A DNA stretch of 64,000 nucleotides. Origin: Mya arenaria. Taxonomy: Eukaryota > Mollusca > Bivalvia > Myida > Myidae. Numbering within the stretch: position 1 is the first letter of the stretch; each line of letters begins with the position of its first letter. This document shows, one piece after another, positions 10,973 through 23,823 of the stretch. The stretch is from contig NC_069125.1 of the NCBI RefSeq assembly GCF_026914265.1, positions 6,282,117-6,346,116 of the forward strand, written 5' to 3'. The position numbers and the translations under genes are program-made. The notes beneath the pieces are model-generated. The model saw only the letters and a program-made list of their open reading frames with translations, ran no database searches and was not told the DNA's origin.

Positions 10973-13635
10973 CAGTGCAGTCGTTAAAGTTAATGACAAT
11001 TTGAAATCCTATAAAGTCTTTGGATGGTACGTGTTTACATTACTATCTTACACTTTTCAAACATTGTTAAAGTGTTTGCTACTGAGGTTCTCTGTCATAC
11101 TCAAGAGAACTATATAGCAATGTCGCGTATTTCAAATCTGTTTGACATGCTTGATGAGTGTATGTCTAGTAAAACAGGTCATTACAGATTTAAAAATAAT
11201 CAAATTGGTTTTCGATGGAGATGGATTCATATATATGTGTGTATTTAAATGTAATTAAGCATTGACATACATTTCCGGATTATTTTTGAGATTTTGAATG
11301 CCCTAAGGTCAAAACTGACAATTGCGATGAAGCGTGTTAATCTAATATTTAGACAAACGAAATTGCCATTAACAAACTATTTTGGATGATTTCTAATACA
11401 AAATCGTACATTTTATATGACATATTATATATTTATTTTAGAACTACATATAAACAAAAGAACTATTTCAGGTAATATGGCTTTGTATATGGTTTCATCA
11501 ATGAAAAGACTTGCTTTCTTCATGGACAGCGATTTATATTTCTGTGGTTTAGATCGTCTTTCATCAATCTTGATACATTTTATATTGGTGTAAAACTGAA
11601 CCTTTCCATATAATTATAAAGTTGAAAATATAGTTGTAGTATTACAATTATAGTAATGCCATGCATCTGTACCCATACAATATATATGCTATATGATGTT
11701 TCGTACGTGTGTGCGCGCGCGTGATTGTATTTGGTTTTACTTTTTTCATTATGTGAATGCTTTTTCCAGAAAGCCGCGAATGAAACAAAACGTGTTAAAC
11801 GTTTACTGGAGCATCGCTTTAAAAGGAACGTAGTTATATAATTATGTAATTATAAAGTTATAACTGTATTTCTTGTCCGCAAACACGTTTACCAAAGGTC
11901 AAGAAGTTTACAGATATTGAAATGTATCTGTATTTCAGCATAAGCATGTGCATCACAATTGAACATTTGTATGATGTAATGTCACCTCGAATCATGAAAA
12001 TTTGGTATCAACGTATGACAAAAAAATCTCATTTTTTACACGTGTATTAAATTTATTTCTATCAATGCAAAAGTGGCATACTTTAACGATGAAGCTTATC
12101 ATTGAAGATGATTTGAACATTACTACAGTAGACAAAACTGTTTATGGTTAACAGTAACATATATTAGTAATAAAATATGACCTTTATTTCATGCCCACAG
12201 ACCTTTATGTCAGAATATTTTCTCAAAAAGCATTCCCCACCCTTCTGTAGTGTTACTTACTGTAAGATAAAGTCGCCCTCAATTGACTTTATTATAGCAT
12301 CATCTGATTGATTGTTTTGGCACTTTGATTAAAAACCACTAAACAAATTCAACAACAAAACTCAAAAAGAGTTCCCAAAGGTACGGTGATATTGAAATCT
12401 GACAAAAAAAACTCGTTAAAAAAACTTTGAAAGGTCCAGGTATGGTATTGAGTAGGTTTTATTTCCACAAATTAACTGTTAATTACCATACATATTCATT
12501 ATTTTAGCATGATATGTTTTTTGCTAATTAAGCTTGCAATAACATTTATACAAATGCTTATTATTAAAATAATCATATGTTACTGAAGTTTCATAAACAA
12601 TATAATCAATTATGGAGCAATGACATACATACACAAGATAAATATATAATGAAACACATTTACAAAAAGTTAATTAACATATAAAAATATAAACTCCTAT
12701 TTTAGGAATCCCGTTATGTATGCGTGCCATCTTCTACAAATCACCACCGTAAATGATTATAAGTGATATTTCTCTTTCTTATCCACTTGCATCTTACTTC
12801 AAAACCTTATTGTGAAATTATGAACAAAATGATTTGATTTCAGTTTACCGTTCTCTCTTGATGACAAATGATCACAGCAATTACACATACTAATTTATAT
12901 TCGATATTCATTATTTTTCATTCATAAATGCGTTTAGCTGGAAAAACCCCTGAAACATTTTATTTTCAATTGCGTAATTCACGCTTTTCGCAAGAAAACA
13001 TTTTTGGCATTTGCCGCTTATATATTATTATTCATTTGTTAATTAACGATTGATTTTTAATATCTCGATGACGAGTTTTCAATGCTAAAAATACTTTTTT
13101 CACACTATACAAATTAAACACGTGAGAAAAATAGTTACTGTATTAATGGACTACCAGACAAATCGAACCCTTGCCAAATCTGCCCCTAGTTGAAACGGTT
13201 ACTTTTTCGGCCCCTTACCAAATCGGCCCCATCCTATAGACGTTTTGGTTCCTGATTACGGAGACGTTTCGACTTTTTTTATTTTCTATTTCTAAATTTA
13301 AGAAAAAAGACCCATAAAATTTCAATTTTTATTTGAATAGAAGTTGTAATGAGGTACGTTTATTTCCATAAAGCTATATAAATATATGCATAAAAAGGTA
13401 TTGATAAAACATATATTTAAAAGAAAATATCTTAATTCTACAATTATACATGTAAACATAGACATTTATTTATGAGAATTTTTATAAAAATAAATCGAGT
13501 TAAAAAATAAATCTTTAAACTCCAAATCTTGAAATTATCTTTAAATGATATACATAAACATGTTGCTAATATTTACAAGAGGTATAATTATATGTGTTTA
13601 ATATGAAGTCCACTGTCTAAAACTGTATCAAGCAC
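10973..13635. other. Intergenic, no recognisable gene
   Basis: AT-rich. A ~85-bp segment at about 11390-11475 recurs at 30605-30690 (CAAAATCGTACATTTTATAT and following). A short GT/GC run is at 11709-11723. At 13155-13235 the phrase CAAATC(G/T)GCCCC occurs twice. Nothing else supportable. Confidence 0.6.
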
Positions 13636-14310
13636 CTATAGCCCGCCGTAGATGGCACCAACTTTTCTCAAATACTCCTTGCACGTGACCTCATGCGAGT
13701 CATATGAGTCCCACTCATCCATAATCCTGGCTTCAATGTCTGCATGTCTCTACGCTGAAGGCCAAGGGCCGACTCCGACACAAGTTGATGAGTAAGCTTA
13801 ACCATCTTTGATTCCCTCAACAGCAGGCTCAGCAAAACGTAGAACTGGAGCGTTGACAGAGCGGCGGAAAAGTTCAAACGGCGATGCCAGCCTGAATTTA
13901 CATAACCATAATACAATTTAAACTAAAACATTCCAATGAAGGATTATAAGTTCGAATTAAAAATACAGTTACATGAATTTTCATTTTTGAGTGAATGCTA
14001 TAACCGAAAATGATATGGGGAAATAAGATGAATAATAATTTACAACAATTTTGTATTTACCTTCAGTGTCGTTGTTGGTGCTTATGGTCTGTCGGTAGAG
14101 GGACTACTCAGTGGTACTCCAGAGGGAGCTCTCCATCCACCGGTCCTCAACGTATGTGAAGAGCTCCTTCATCTGGGTAGAACTCGCATCAGCCCGGTCT
14201 TTAAGTTTCATGAAGGCGTGCCCAATGTGCTGTTCTTGTAGGTATGAAAGGTATGGAAGCGCCAACAGATTCCTGATTAGCTGGTGGGCTCCCTCTTGTC
14301 GCTTTTGTAA
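13636..14310 (-). pseudogene. Mutator-type (MULE) transposase relic with intron
   Basis: Minus-strand fragments match the C-terminal part of MULE-domain proteins common in invertebrate genomes. Part 1, 14104..14310, has RQEGAHQLIRNLLALPYL and EQHIGHAFMKLKDRA. An in-frame TAG follows, then YRQTISTNNDTEG up to about 14063. Then comes a GT-AG gap (about 13895-14062) and GWHRRLNFSAAL with LQFYVLLSLLLRESK and LVSESAL. After a frameshift near 13735 the reading resumes as DEWDSYDSHEV and EYLRKVGAIYGGL, with a stop at 13636-13638. Stop and frameshift show it is non-functional. The precise intron suggests an old host-like gene copy or an intron-bearing transposon rather than a processed copy. The N-terminal catalytic region is not seen. 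Confidence 0.6.
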
Positions 14311-15123
14311 CAAAGAATAGCTGCCCGCGACTGTCGTTGAGGCTCAGACCTACGATCTAGGTTTCATCTAGAGCAGATACCTCCCAAATAAGGTTTACCA
14401 AAATTTATACAACTGTTTTGAAATGTCGATAACTTACTAATTGTACAAAATATATATACATAGTGACGTTATTTTAGTTTATAGTTACATCAATAGGTAC
14501 CAACCTAAAAGTTTTCATCGTTGACCCCCTTTCTGTCAGAAACCAGGTAACTCAGCGGTCATTGTTAGGATGCATGAACTTATAGCGCTAATGTAAAAAG
14601 CCGGTCATTAGCGGCACGTGGATCTGCTGAATAATGCACGTTTTCTTCCGATTATGCCCGGGTTTTTGCATTTTAAGTTTTAACACACCACGATAAGGGA
14701 CAGAAAACACACATTTTATGCAATAATATCACTTAATTGTTGAATACATGCCCTTTAATTTCCATTACAATGTAGTACTTAAGTATTAGCTATGAAATAC
14801 AACTTGGATTACATCGGGTAAATTAATATCAATATCTCTCTCCACTCCCCGTAACCGATCGTGATGAACATCGAACCGTATGTTGCTATTTTTAGTAACA
14901 TAATGTATTTCACCGCTGCTGAAATTTCTACTACGCAGGTTTTGGAAAATCGATGATATGAACTTTTAAAGGACACGCTGACAATAGATTACGATTTATG
15001 TAACAAGTTTAGTCATTACAGTAAAGCATTGTGAAACACACTGTCAGCTAACAGCCTTATACTGGATTATTCAGATATTGGTGTAGGAAGGGTTATAAAA
15101 TCAATGTAAGTATATATTCTTGT
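14311..15123. other. Intergenic, no recognisable gene
   Basis: About 60 bases next to the MULE relic (14314-14390) may be more of the relic, but no motif is clear. The rest is AT-rich without features I can support. Confidence 0.5.
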
Positions 15124-15335
15124 TGTCTTGTAAGCGCAGTAGTTAGCGCTCTCCCTTCGCACCTAGGCGACCCGTAATCGATTCCTGGCCTGGACGCATG
15201 TGAGTCTGTTTTTTGTCACCAAGCCGGACAAGTGAGTTTCCATCGGAAACTTCGGTTTCCCCAACGACACAAGACCACATTCTCGCATAACATCGTGCCA
15301 ACAGGAGTGATCGATATAATGTTGTAATGATTTGT
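15124..15335 (+). mobile_element. tRNA-derived SINE, copy 1
   Basis: The head has an A box (TAAGCGCAGTAGTTAGCGC) and a B-box remnant (CGTAATCGATTCCTGG). The body contains CCTGGACGCATGTGAGT, CACCAAGCCGGACAAGTG and a TTCGGTTTCCCC motif of the kind found in widely conserved metazoan SINE central domains. It ends near ATCGATATAATGTTGTAATG. A related copy lies in reverse at 33872..34066. Pol III transcription and LINE-driven mobility are family knowledge. Confidence 0.75.
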
Positions 15336-15839
15336 TTTGCAATGTTGGAAAATAATTAAGTTTAAACCAAATATATCTTAAGCAATTTCATACGTTAATG
15401 TGATTCGAAAGCGTTTGTGTTTCATTCAACTTTGCAACACCTTATTCGTTTTATATTCCAAACGTAAGGACAGCATGTGCACTTTGTTACTGTACTATGT
15501 CGTATGTGCATGATTTATTATGTATATGATAATGTACACAGTATATTCATTATCTTATTTTGGAATGATATTAAACTGAAATTTTTGTTTAAAATTATTT
15601 GATGTGTTTTTTTATACGTGACTTATATCTAGAATATCATCATACAAGTACAAAGTGCATATTTTCAAAGGTAATCTGTTAGGAAAATGATTGCTTGTTG
15701 AAGATTGGCGTCTTATGAGTTCTTCAACGACGTTTTCTACGTCAAATACATATTATATTTAAAAACTTAAGTTGTTGTATATTGATCGTAATAAGATATT
15801 ACTCAAACCAGGTTCGCTGTTTACCGTACAATTCATGTA

Positions 15840-16600
15840 TTTTGATGGGGTTCCTATTGTTTGCAGTTAAAGAATTTAAATGTTTGTTTAATTCTTTAAC
15901 AGGGGAAACACATCTTATTTTGATGTGTTTCCTCATGTTTTACACATAAGAACATATTTGTTTCTTAAGGAAACACTTTTTGATTTTTAAAAAGTGTTTA
16001 TATTTATCTCTCCCGTACATCTGCGTACATATACTCGGTGAGCTTTTAAATAAACAGATTTAATTATAATCTAATACCGAACATTCAGTTTTGCTTCATT
16101 ATTATATGAAATTCAGATAGTTTTTTGTAACAAAAACGTAATGTTTAGTAGAATATCATCTTATTTGAATGTTTTTCTAAACAAACACTTCTGTTTCTCT
16201 AGATCAATAAACGTACGAACAGTGACACTACATTTCGGCAATAGTTTGACCTTTAGAAAGGCCGAAGAAGGACGGTTTTGGGACATAAATGAAATCCCAT
16301 TATGAAATTTTCATTTTAACAAATAAGTTTACGTAAGAAGACCGAAGCAGTCAAGTTCGTTCTAAAAAACCTTTTCAGTAATTGGGTATTTTGCTTGCTT
16401 ACGGTAGTTTCTTTTTGAAATCCAAGGTAAAAAATAGCATATAATCATGAAGTGACGTTTAAACTGTAGCCTTATTCGTAGCCTGTGTACACCACTTTTG
16501 AAGAGAAACCAGCTCGCCCGATGTCTATATATTATCATTACACAATAAGTAAATTTCCGTAACAGACCTGATTTCGACTAGGAGTCGCTCTTATGCATTA
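15840..16600. repeat. Duplicated flanking block, copy 2
   Basis: Counterpart of 5560..6490. Here only about 270 bases separate it from the next homologous segment (from 16875), whereas in copy 1 the gap is about 3.1 kb and holds the tyrosine-recombinase relic. Confidence 0.75.
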
Positions 16601-17550
16601 AATAAATTTATTGAAAAGGTTGACAATCATATAAAAAAGACAACGTATAATTTCTGTGTCATTGTTTAACTGCTAGTTGATCCAGTTTTCCAAAGGATCA
16701 GATTTAGAAACGTGCGTTGTCGTATGCCATCAACGATCGAAATAAACAACGCTGAACATGATTATAATCCAAAGAGATCCGACAATTACAAAGCATTGAT
16801 GAAGAATCATTATTTAAACTGGGTATTTTGGGTATGCGGGGATGTCTTTCGGAAGCATTAGTGGTGGTCGATGATTATTAGTATTTGAAGTAAAAGATAA
16901 TATCAAACAACAATTTTTTGAATTTTTATTTTGGTAATTTACATGTTTGGGTATGTTAAAAGATAATAAACAGTGTTAGTGTAACAGTGCAAAATAATAA
17001 GATGATTAATAAGAACCAGAAAAGTATTCATTTTGTTACTATGTTATATTCAAAACGTTATTGCAACACACTCAAGCATAACCAGTATAACTTTGTACTA
17101 AAACGGGATGTAATGCTACGGATATAAGGTAACAAGCATTAATTGGTTTTACATAAATATAATTATGTTATTAATAAAAGTGATTCTAATGAGTGCTGAG
17201 TTGCAAAAATATCTAAGAAGTTAAATTCCTCAATAATTAATGACATAGTTTATTGTGTCGACGTTGCATTAAAGCTATCAACTTTGAAACTTTAAATACG
17301 TTCATTAATACACGCATGTAGTCTAATTTAATAGGTATGAAGTGAATATTTGGATAATATAGGCATATCGTTTGAAACAAAGTATATTCAGTGCCAATTT
17401 ATAATTTATGGCGTGAATAGATTCGCTAGGACCTTACTTTTTTGTCTAAATAGGAAAATGATTACTTGATGTTTTAAGCGTAAACTATATGGACCGTCTA
17501 CTATTATGTCATTTCATTATTCACGCAAACACCCATCTAGAAGATGCGGA

Positions 17551-20477
17551 CTAATTCATTCGTTCACACAGTGGATAGGGTGAATTACTATTGCAGACAC
17601 CGTCGTTCCATTTGAAATCATACGCTGAATGTATAATTGCACAATCCTCATTGGAACGATAATCGTCTGGTTGACTTGTTGGCCAATCTTCAAAACAAAA
17701 ATATATTAAGAAACCTTTCTAGGTCGATGATTTGCATCAGAGGCGAATGTAAAGCCATAATTTCGTACTGGTAAATTTTAACAAACATTCGTGTTTTCAA
17801 AGTTTAAATATATTCGTCATGATTTAAACGTGATCCAATGTACACTATATGTGTCTTGTTAGTTTCGACTCCTTGTGTTTGCGACTGTGCCTATTTTTGT
17901 CGTTTCATGTATATGCATGACAACGGACTTTTGTTAGAAGTATCCTTAATTATATACTCTCAAAAGTAAATGCTACTACCTGTGAAGCCGTCCAGCTGTG
18001 AGCCATCGTCCAGCCATGTAAACACGCCCTCTGTCTCCCTGTCCGTCAGACCAATCCAGTAGTCTCGACCTTAACATACATGACTATCTTATTTACATGA
18101 CTGGTGTGAATACAAGTATATTGTCTTACTGTAATGAAGTGCTATTTTGAAGTCATTCATTTTAACTGTGGCATCATTAGAACCTAGAAACTGAACAACA
18201 GCCACAGTAATGAAATGAAAAATACACGAACAAGCCAAGTAGTCGAAGACATTCATAATTCTTTCAGGTTATACTCTATAAGTTACTGACTCTTTAGTTT
18301 GATTAACACTCATATAATAGGAATATCAAGAATGAAATAAAATGCACAAACTAGTTATTGTATAACAATTAAATGTAATGATAAATAGCTTTATCTTATA
18401 TATCCTTATTTTTTTAAACATATTTCATGACTTAATGACTTAAATTATTCGGTACTCCAGTTATAGATTTCGTTACCGGATTTATACCGTTAACTTTGAT
18501 TACTATTGTTGCACCTAAGTATTTGTGGACCTGACAAATCATTCGAATCGAAATTTAAATATATAAAAGCATGATCCGTGTCTAGTAATGATCATAGAGG
18601 TATGATCACGCTGTCGGCTACAAAATCAAAATGTTCAAAGAAATCATTATTCCGACAGCCTATTCCTGTATAAAGCCCGTTATAGAAATGAAAACTATTT
18701 TTTTTTGCACCGATTTGTAACTATAAGCTTAGAAAATAGTATGCAGGTATTCGATTTCGCTTATATCATTACAATATCATTGTTTGTGCAGATGCACATA
18801 ATAATGTGATGAAAACAGTTCGACAAAAATAAATCAATTTAATATCGAGGCGACACATTAACGTGAGTGTAAAGAAATATTTCGTGAATAAAAACATACT
18901 TGATCTTTCTCGGGCAGAGTCTTTAAGGAAGTCGTTCTCGCTTGAGTTATTGATGTGGACAAGGTATCCTCCATTCTCAGCACAAAATTCCTTAAATGAT
19001 AATAATGATATTACAATACGGACACATGACTTCTCATGACTGTACTTGTGTAGTTACATGAACAACGGTTAAAAGCCAACCAGCAACAGCTGTAACCTTG
19101 ACCTCAATTGAGTGCACACGAATCGAGACCTAACATATATTTTTCTAGAGACTCAAAGATGGTACACATAAACAGATAATATCGTCAAAATAAATCGTTG
19201 GTAGAACTGCATATGTACGGTCAATAAACAAAAAAACCCATAAATGTACACCCAGTGAGTGAGGAAGTGTACACTTCTTTGGCACCAAAGTCGTGTCCTT
19301 TTTGGATCCATAGGTATTGTTACATGCCAATTTTCCCATCGCTTATCGTGCTCTATAAGGTTTTGTCCCTTTTTCCCAAAAAAACATAATTTTGTTAATT
19401 TTATATCAATCAAATTGAAGCATTAAAATAAAAAATATAACCTAATTGAATTTGTTTAATCTTAAACTCAAAAAGTAAAACACCATTTTAAATGAGACTT
19501 GCAAAAGAACTGGAATTTTATGCCACTAGAATGTTTTTGGCCAATCATGGATAATTCAACGGCATTGCAGTACATCTTAATTGGGTTCAACGGAATATAA
19601 AGTATTAATACGGTTCAAATATTCATTAAGTAGTAGCAAATAATAATGACGTTATCTAAAGTTGTCAAAATTAGGACAACGCTCACCGAATTCAATCACA
19701 GCTTACATACGATTGGCTGAACAATTTTCCTTAACAATTTCGACTTGGACGTTTTGTCATTTTGTTCTGCGTGCTTTCATAAACCGTAAAAATAAACATT
19801 ACGTAGGAATTTGATCATTCACCGGTATTGATCCGTGTTTTAGGCAATGTAGTGCCTATTATAACTAATGAACAATCTCATTTTTTTATTTGCGACATAT
19901 TATAAAGACTGTTTGGAAATGAATGGATAAAAACGAAATTGTTTGCTTTCATTTAATTCTGAGAGTATGTTTGATAATATTCCCACCTCTGACTGTGCGA
20001 AATTACCCGCAGTGTTTCCGAACAGATAACACGATCCCTGGTATTTAATCCAGCCGTCCGGACAGGAAACAGGACATTCACCTGAGTAACAACAGCAATA
20101 TAAATGTTATAGCGTGCTAGTATTTGAGCTTATATTTGTAAGTAATCTGTATATGTCTATATATACCTTCATGTTCCTACAAAAATGATAAGGTCGAACC
20201 AAGACACATACCCTTGACTACATACATTGCTTCTTTAAATAATCCAAATCGTATTTTTACTATTTGACATATGCCATAACGGTTTATTTAGATATCAATT
20301 GAATAGTATAATAATTAGAATGTAAATATGGTTACCTCTTCCAAGGGCGTTTTTCAATAGTTCCAAACTCTTTGACACAGTTGTTTCCAGGTCCAATTGG
20401 CATGAACTTTGAAGAACGGTGTTGCCAATGGCAACTTTCACAATAAAACAAAAGGCAAGAGTCACCGCCAACTTCAT
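17551..20477 (-). CDS. C-type lectin gene C (complete, 184 aa, QPD type)
   Basis: Secreted single-domain C-type lectin. Five GT-AG coding exons on the minus strand: 20336..20477, 19987..20081, 18900..18990, 17980..18069 and 17551..17687; 555 nt in total, open from ATG to TAG. Residues 1-18 form the signal peptide (MKLAVTLAFCFIVKVAIG). Residues 26-48 are a short N-terminal segment with Cys26. The lectin fold follows: CPVSCPDGW and GSCYLFG, FCAENGGYLVHINN, YWIGLTDR (113-120), QPD (145-147), WND (166-168) and PLCERMN. QPD with WND is the calcium-site-2 signature usually linked to galactose-type ligands; EPN would suggest mannose. It shares exon structure with A, D and E and lies head-to-tail with B. 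A TATA-like box and an inverted CCAAT box lie upstream. The exon 3 acceptor (CATTTAAG) has a weak pyrimidine tract. Best candidate for a working gene in the window. Confidence 0.88.
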
Positions 20478-20514
20478 TTTGTCTTCTCGAGTCAAAGTAA
20501 ATCCACAGACTGAA

Positions 20515-20640
20515 TGATAAAGTCAGCTTGCTCATATTTAAATAGTTCGTGACAAAAGGTGTTGATGAAGTTATGAAAGTAACCAATAGCTGCGTTGTGC
20601 TTTGTCATGGAAGTTGTCAAATTGCATGTGTAACATCATA
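20515..20640 (-). promoter_or_regulatory. Putative promoter of lectin gene C
   Basis: TATA-like TATTTAAATATGAG on the minus strand (20532-20545) lies about 55 bases upstream of the ATG. A CCAAT on the plus strand (20583-20587), i.e. ATTGG relative to the gene, is followed by the GTGCTTTGTCATG block and GCATGTGTAACAT. Gene D has the same order and spacing (38860-38960). Conservation across opposite-strand paralogues supports a real core promoter; transcription start was not determined. Confidence 0.6.
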
Positions 20641-21175
20641 AGCGGAAGCAAAATGAAAATTAACAGTCAACAATCACCTGGTTAGCAAAATAAGGAAGAA
20701 CCCAAAGTCATTGTAAGTATCTCGAAATGTAAAGGTTGCGGGAATGTAATACATCTTTTTATTTCGTTCATGCGATTTTTAGTATGGTATAACTTCCTCC
20801 TCGACGTGTGATATCTCCCCAATTTTTCGCCTAACGAAGGTAACATTTATAATGTCTTGTATTACAGAACGATATGGCTAAACATGTTATATGTTCGATA
20901 ACATCTAAAAAAAGATATGGAACGTACGAAGACAGGAATTACTTGTTATGAAATGTCCTTAATTACTTTAATAAAGTCCTACAAACCACTAGGATTATCC
21001 TTTGATAGCATAGTGAGATACTCGAGTTTAATTAAATAATATCAAAAACGTGCATAAAACTACAACATGTAACTTATCTGCGTATATCTGATTGAAACAA
21101 AGCTTTCCTAAGGAAACCCGTGCGTGTCCTGTAGTACACAATCATAAGTTACTCGTAATAACTATTCAGCATCTC
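20641..21175. other. Upstream flank of gene C
   Basis: Homologous to the upstream flank of gene A for its first part, and from about 20960 to the flank of gene E (47600-47850). No gene seen. Confidence 0.6.
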
Positions 21176-21342
21176 GTTTTAATGACATACAAATCTCGCT
21201 TAGACCGACTTAGTATCTAACATGTTTATAACGACTCACTTTCTGTTTATAATGACTTAGTTTCTTGTTTCAACGAGGTAGTATCACATTTTAACGGCTG
21301 AGTATCAGGTATAATGACCTAGTTTCTGCTTATGACAAAGAC
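21176..21342. repeat. 21-22-bp degenerate minisatellite
   Basis: About seven imperfect units of the form TTATAACGACTCAGTTTCTGT. A shorter version persists upstream of gene E at about 47765-47825, so it predates the duplication. Confidence 0.65.
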
Positions 21343-23195
21343 AGATAACAAACATAACAAAAGATATCACTAATCAATCAATGAAGATAATTCATATATA
21401 CGTTTCGATTCTTTTTAATGAAACATACCTATTTGAATTTGACAATCATACATGCTTCATAATAATAATATGTTACATACAGAAAGGCATGCATCATCTG
21501 ACTTGAAACATTTCAACCACGATAAGTTATTACTTAAGTAAGTTATTTTAGAATGAAATTAATATATATTGTCTTCCCTAGATATGTAATGCAATTGCAT
21601 TGATCTTAATAAGTGAGTGGTCACATCCATATATAGCCTACAGTATTTCGGATCAAGTGTTTTTATACATTAATACAATATTTATACAATAAAGGGTAGG
21701 CATTTGTACTGATATAGCTTTTAAAATGGTTTAAAATTAATTACCATTGAACATTGTTAACGTATAATTGTTAACACATACGTATACCGCATAGTACATT
21801 TGTGACGTAACTTAAGCCGCTAGAAATTACAGAAATTAGCTATGAAAGTGCATATTAAGATCAAAGAAACAGGATATGAACGTAGTCTAGATGAAAAAAA
21901 AGCGAAATGTACTGACTGTTTGAATTGAAAAGGCTAAGGAAGAGCTGGGAAAACAAGTCCACAACCTTCATAGATTCATCTGAAGAAGAGTTGCTAAAAT
22001 TTATAGAGTATTGGATCAGACCAGAAGATGTACACGTCTGAGAAGGCGCTCACTCACCCGAATTGATGTAGAGCAAGAAGTTTATATCAAGGAAAGATGC
22101 TGGTGTTCATGATGTACATAACATAATATGAACATAACAAGGCAATTGAAATTATATTTCGTCGGATTTTGAATTCGTGGATCACCCCACCCACGAAAAC
22201 CACGAACATTAATGATTTCACAGTAATTGAGCAACAAGTATTTTGAATAATATTGAAGATGATGCATATGTGGCGGCTGCCTACGAAGGTCGATGACCTA
22301 TTAGAATGGTTGAAGAGAAGGATGACGATGTTGAGTGTTGTGAGCTTAACTTCATGCCTGTATCCAAGCAAATGTTCGGGGAGTGCAAGTCTGAAGACTG
22401 ATCGTAGATAGATGGCAAGAAGTTATTTTGTAAAGTAAACAACCTGCAGCCGTCGGAAGTCTAATTCTCTTCTAACTTGCGCAAAATGGAGCGAAAATCA
22501 CTAAGCAGAAGAGCGAATCATGGTGTAGAAATGGATGCCCCTGTTAAAGGATACCTATGTTACCAGGCAGATATTTCAGCTCAAGTTCCTACCTCGGATA
22601 AACTTTCAGTTTTTCTACTTTTTATTACGAAACTGAGGTCGTTCATAACCCTTACAGCTGCTTTATTGTTGTTAGTGGATTATATATATATGAGCTTGCC
22701 CGTCAGAAAACACCCTGATACCTACGTTACTGTTATAAGTACTCAATTTTTAGTTTGACTCATTTAACGCTCTTATGCTTTCAAGATGTTTTACTGCGAA
22801 TAGTAGTATCATTCATGAAAAGATAATAGGTTTATGCTACATTCTATCATCATGCTACTCTGATGAAATTCTTAACTCATTGCAAACAAGGCATTGTACA
22901 ATAATGTCACAATAATGTCACAATAACATTGCAGTTCGAATGATAGTTTATACTATTTTTCCGATGTCATGATGTCATGAGTCAGTATTAAAATATTTCA
23001 TGTTATTCTCAGACAGTCATAATGGAATATTGTGTTTTTTTTAAAAATAATACTTATCATGAAATGCGGGAAGTCGGACACAAACGCTACTTTTAGAAAT
23101 ACTAAGGTAACTGATATTTGTCCATTAAAATAAGTGGATACTTGACTTATTTACCATAAACTCATTGTTCACAATGTGCCATTATATTTGTTACT
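21343..23195. other. Intergenic, possible old transposon debris
   Basis: Bases 21460-21890 align with 53190-53530, the far flank of gene E's block. From 21900 to 22500 there are short coding-like stretches but no family I can name. At 22910-22925 a short ATGTCACAATA unit is repeated. No gene supported. Confidence 0.45.
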
Positions 23196-23383
23196 TGTAA
23201 CATTATACGGCAATGAATTAATTCCTCCCGCTATTTATAGTTCACCTTGTATGATAAGGCCGGCCAGCCAACACAGGCGGTCAGTTTTATCTCTAGCAGT
23301 CAGAGCTGTACCATCCTCACCAATATCATATGTATCAATAATAAATAGTTAGAACACATGCTATCGTTCTTCATAACATAACA
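23196..23383 (+). repeat. 5' LTR of the Ty3/gypsy element
   Basis: Starts TGTAACATTATACGG and ends ATAACATAACA (TG...CA ends). Contains CTATTTATAG, a TATA-like box, near 23231, and AATAAA at 23340-23345, a likely poly(A) signal. Confidence 0.95.
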
Positions 23384-23397
23384 TGGTGTCAGAAAAG
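23384..23397 (+). promoter_or_regulatory. Primer-binding site, tRNA-Leu-like
   Basis: TGGTGTCAG immediately follows the LTR. It is complementary to the 3' end of typical tRNA-Leu (…CTGACACCA). The match weakens after nine bases. Primer identity is inferred from general knowledge of tRNA-Leu acceptor ends. Confidence 0.65.
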
Positions 23398-23490
23398 AAC
23401 TCATCGCTCATATAGTATTAAATGTGGATTATTTTAACATTGGATCGTTAATTAATAGATTAAGCATCTAATAAACTGTTCACTGTGAGA

Positions 23491-23820
23491 ATGGAGTTAA
23501 GTGGTGTTCCAACACCGTGCATGGATTGGAATAGCTCAAATCTTCCGGAAGCTTGGAAGAAGTTCACAGAGCACTGTGAGCTTATTTTTAAGGGTCCACT
23601 TAAAGGGAAGGATGAGGATGTACACATCACTTATTTGCAACTTTGGATGGGTGAAAAGGGTCGGGACCTGTACAAAACACTAGAACTGTCAGCGTCCGAC
23701 AGAGAACATTTGTCAGCAATTTGTGAAGCGATTACAAAACACCTACAGCCGACGATCAACCCCGTTTTTGCACGATATCGTTTCAACAATATGACACAGG
23801 GAGAACTTTCTTTCGAATAA
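23491..23820 (+). pseudogene. gag, N-terminal part, ended by an in-frame stop
   Basis: Structural polyprotein start of the retrotransposon. The first ATG is at 23491; an upstream GTG in the same frame is not taken as start. It begins MELSGVPTPCMDW and holds the capsid-like segment up to FNNMTQGELSFE, then TAA at 23818-23820. The frame continues without shift into the next open frame, which begins with TTG and has no own ATG near its start, so the stop splits an originally continuous gag. This copy therefore should not make full Gag unless the stop is read through. Confidence 0.8.
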
Positions 23821-23823
23821 TTC

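Noticed and set aside
15124..15200. Functional tRNA gene
   Set aside because: B box is degraded and a SINE body follows.
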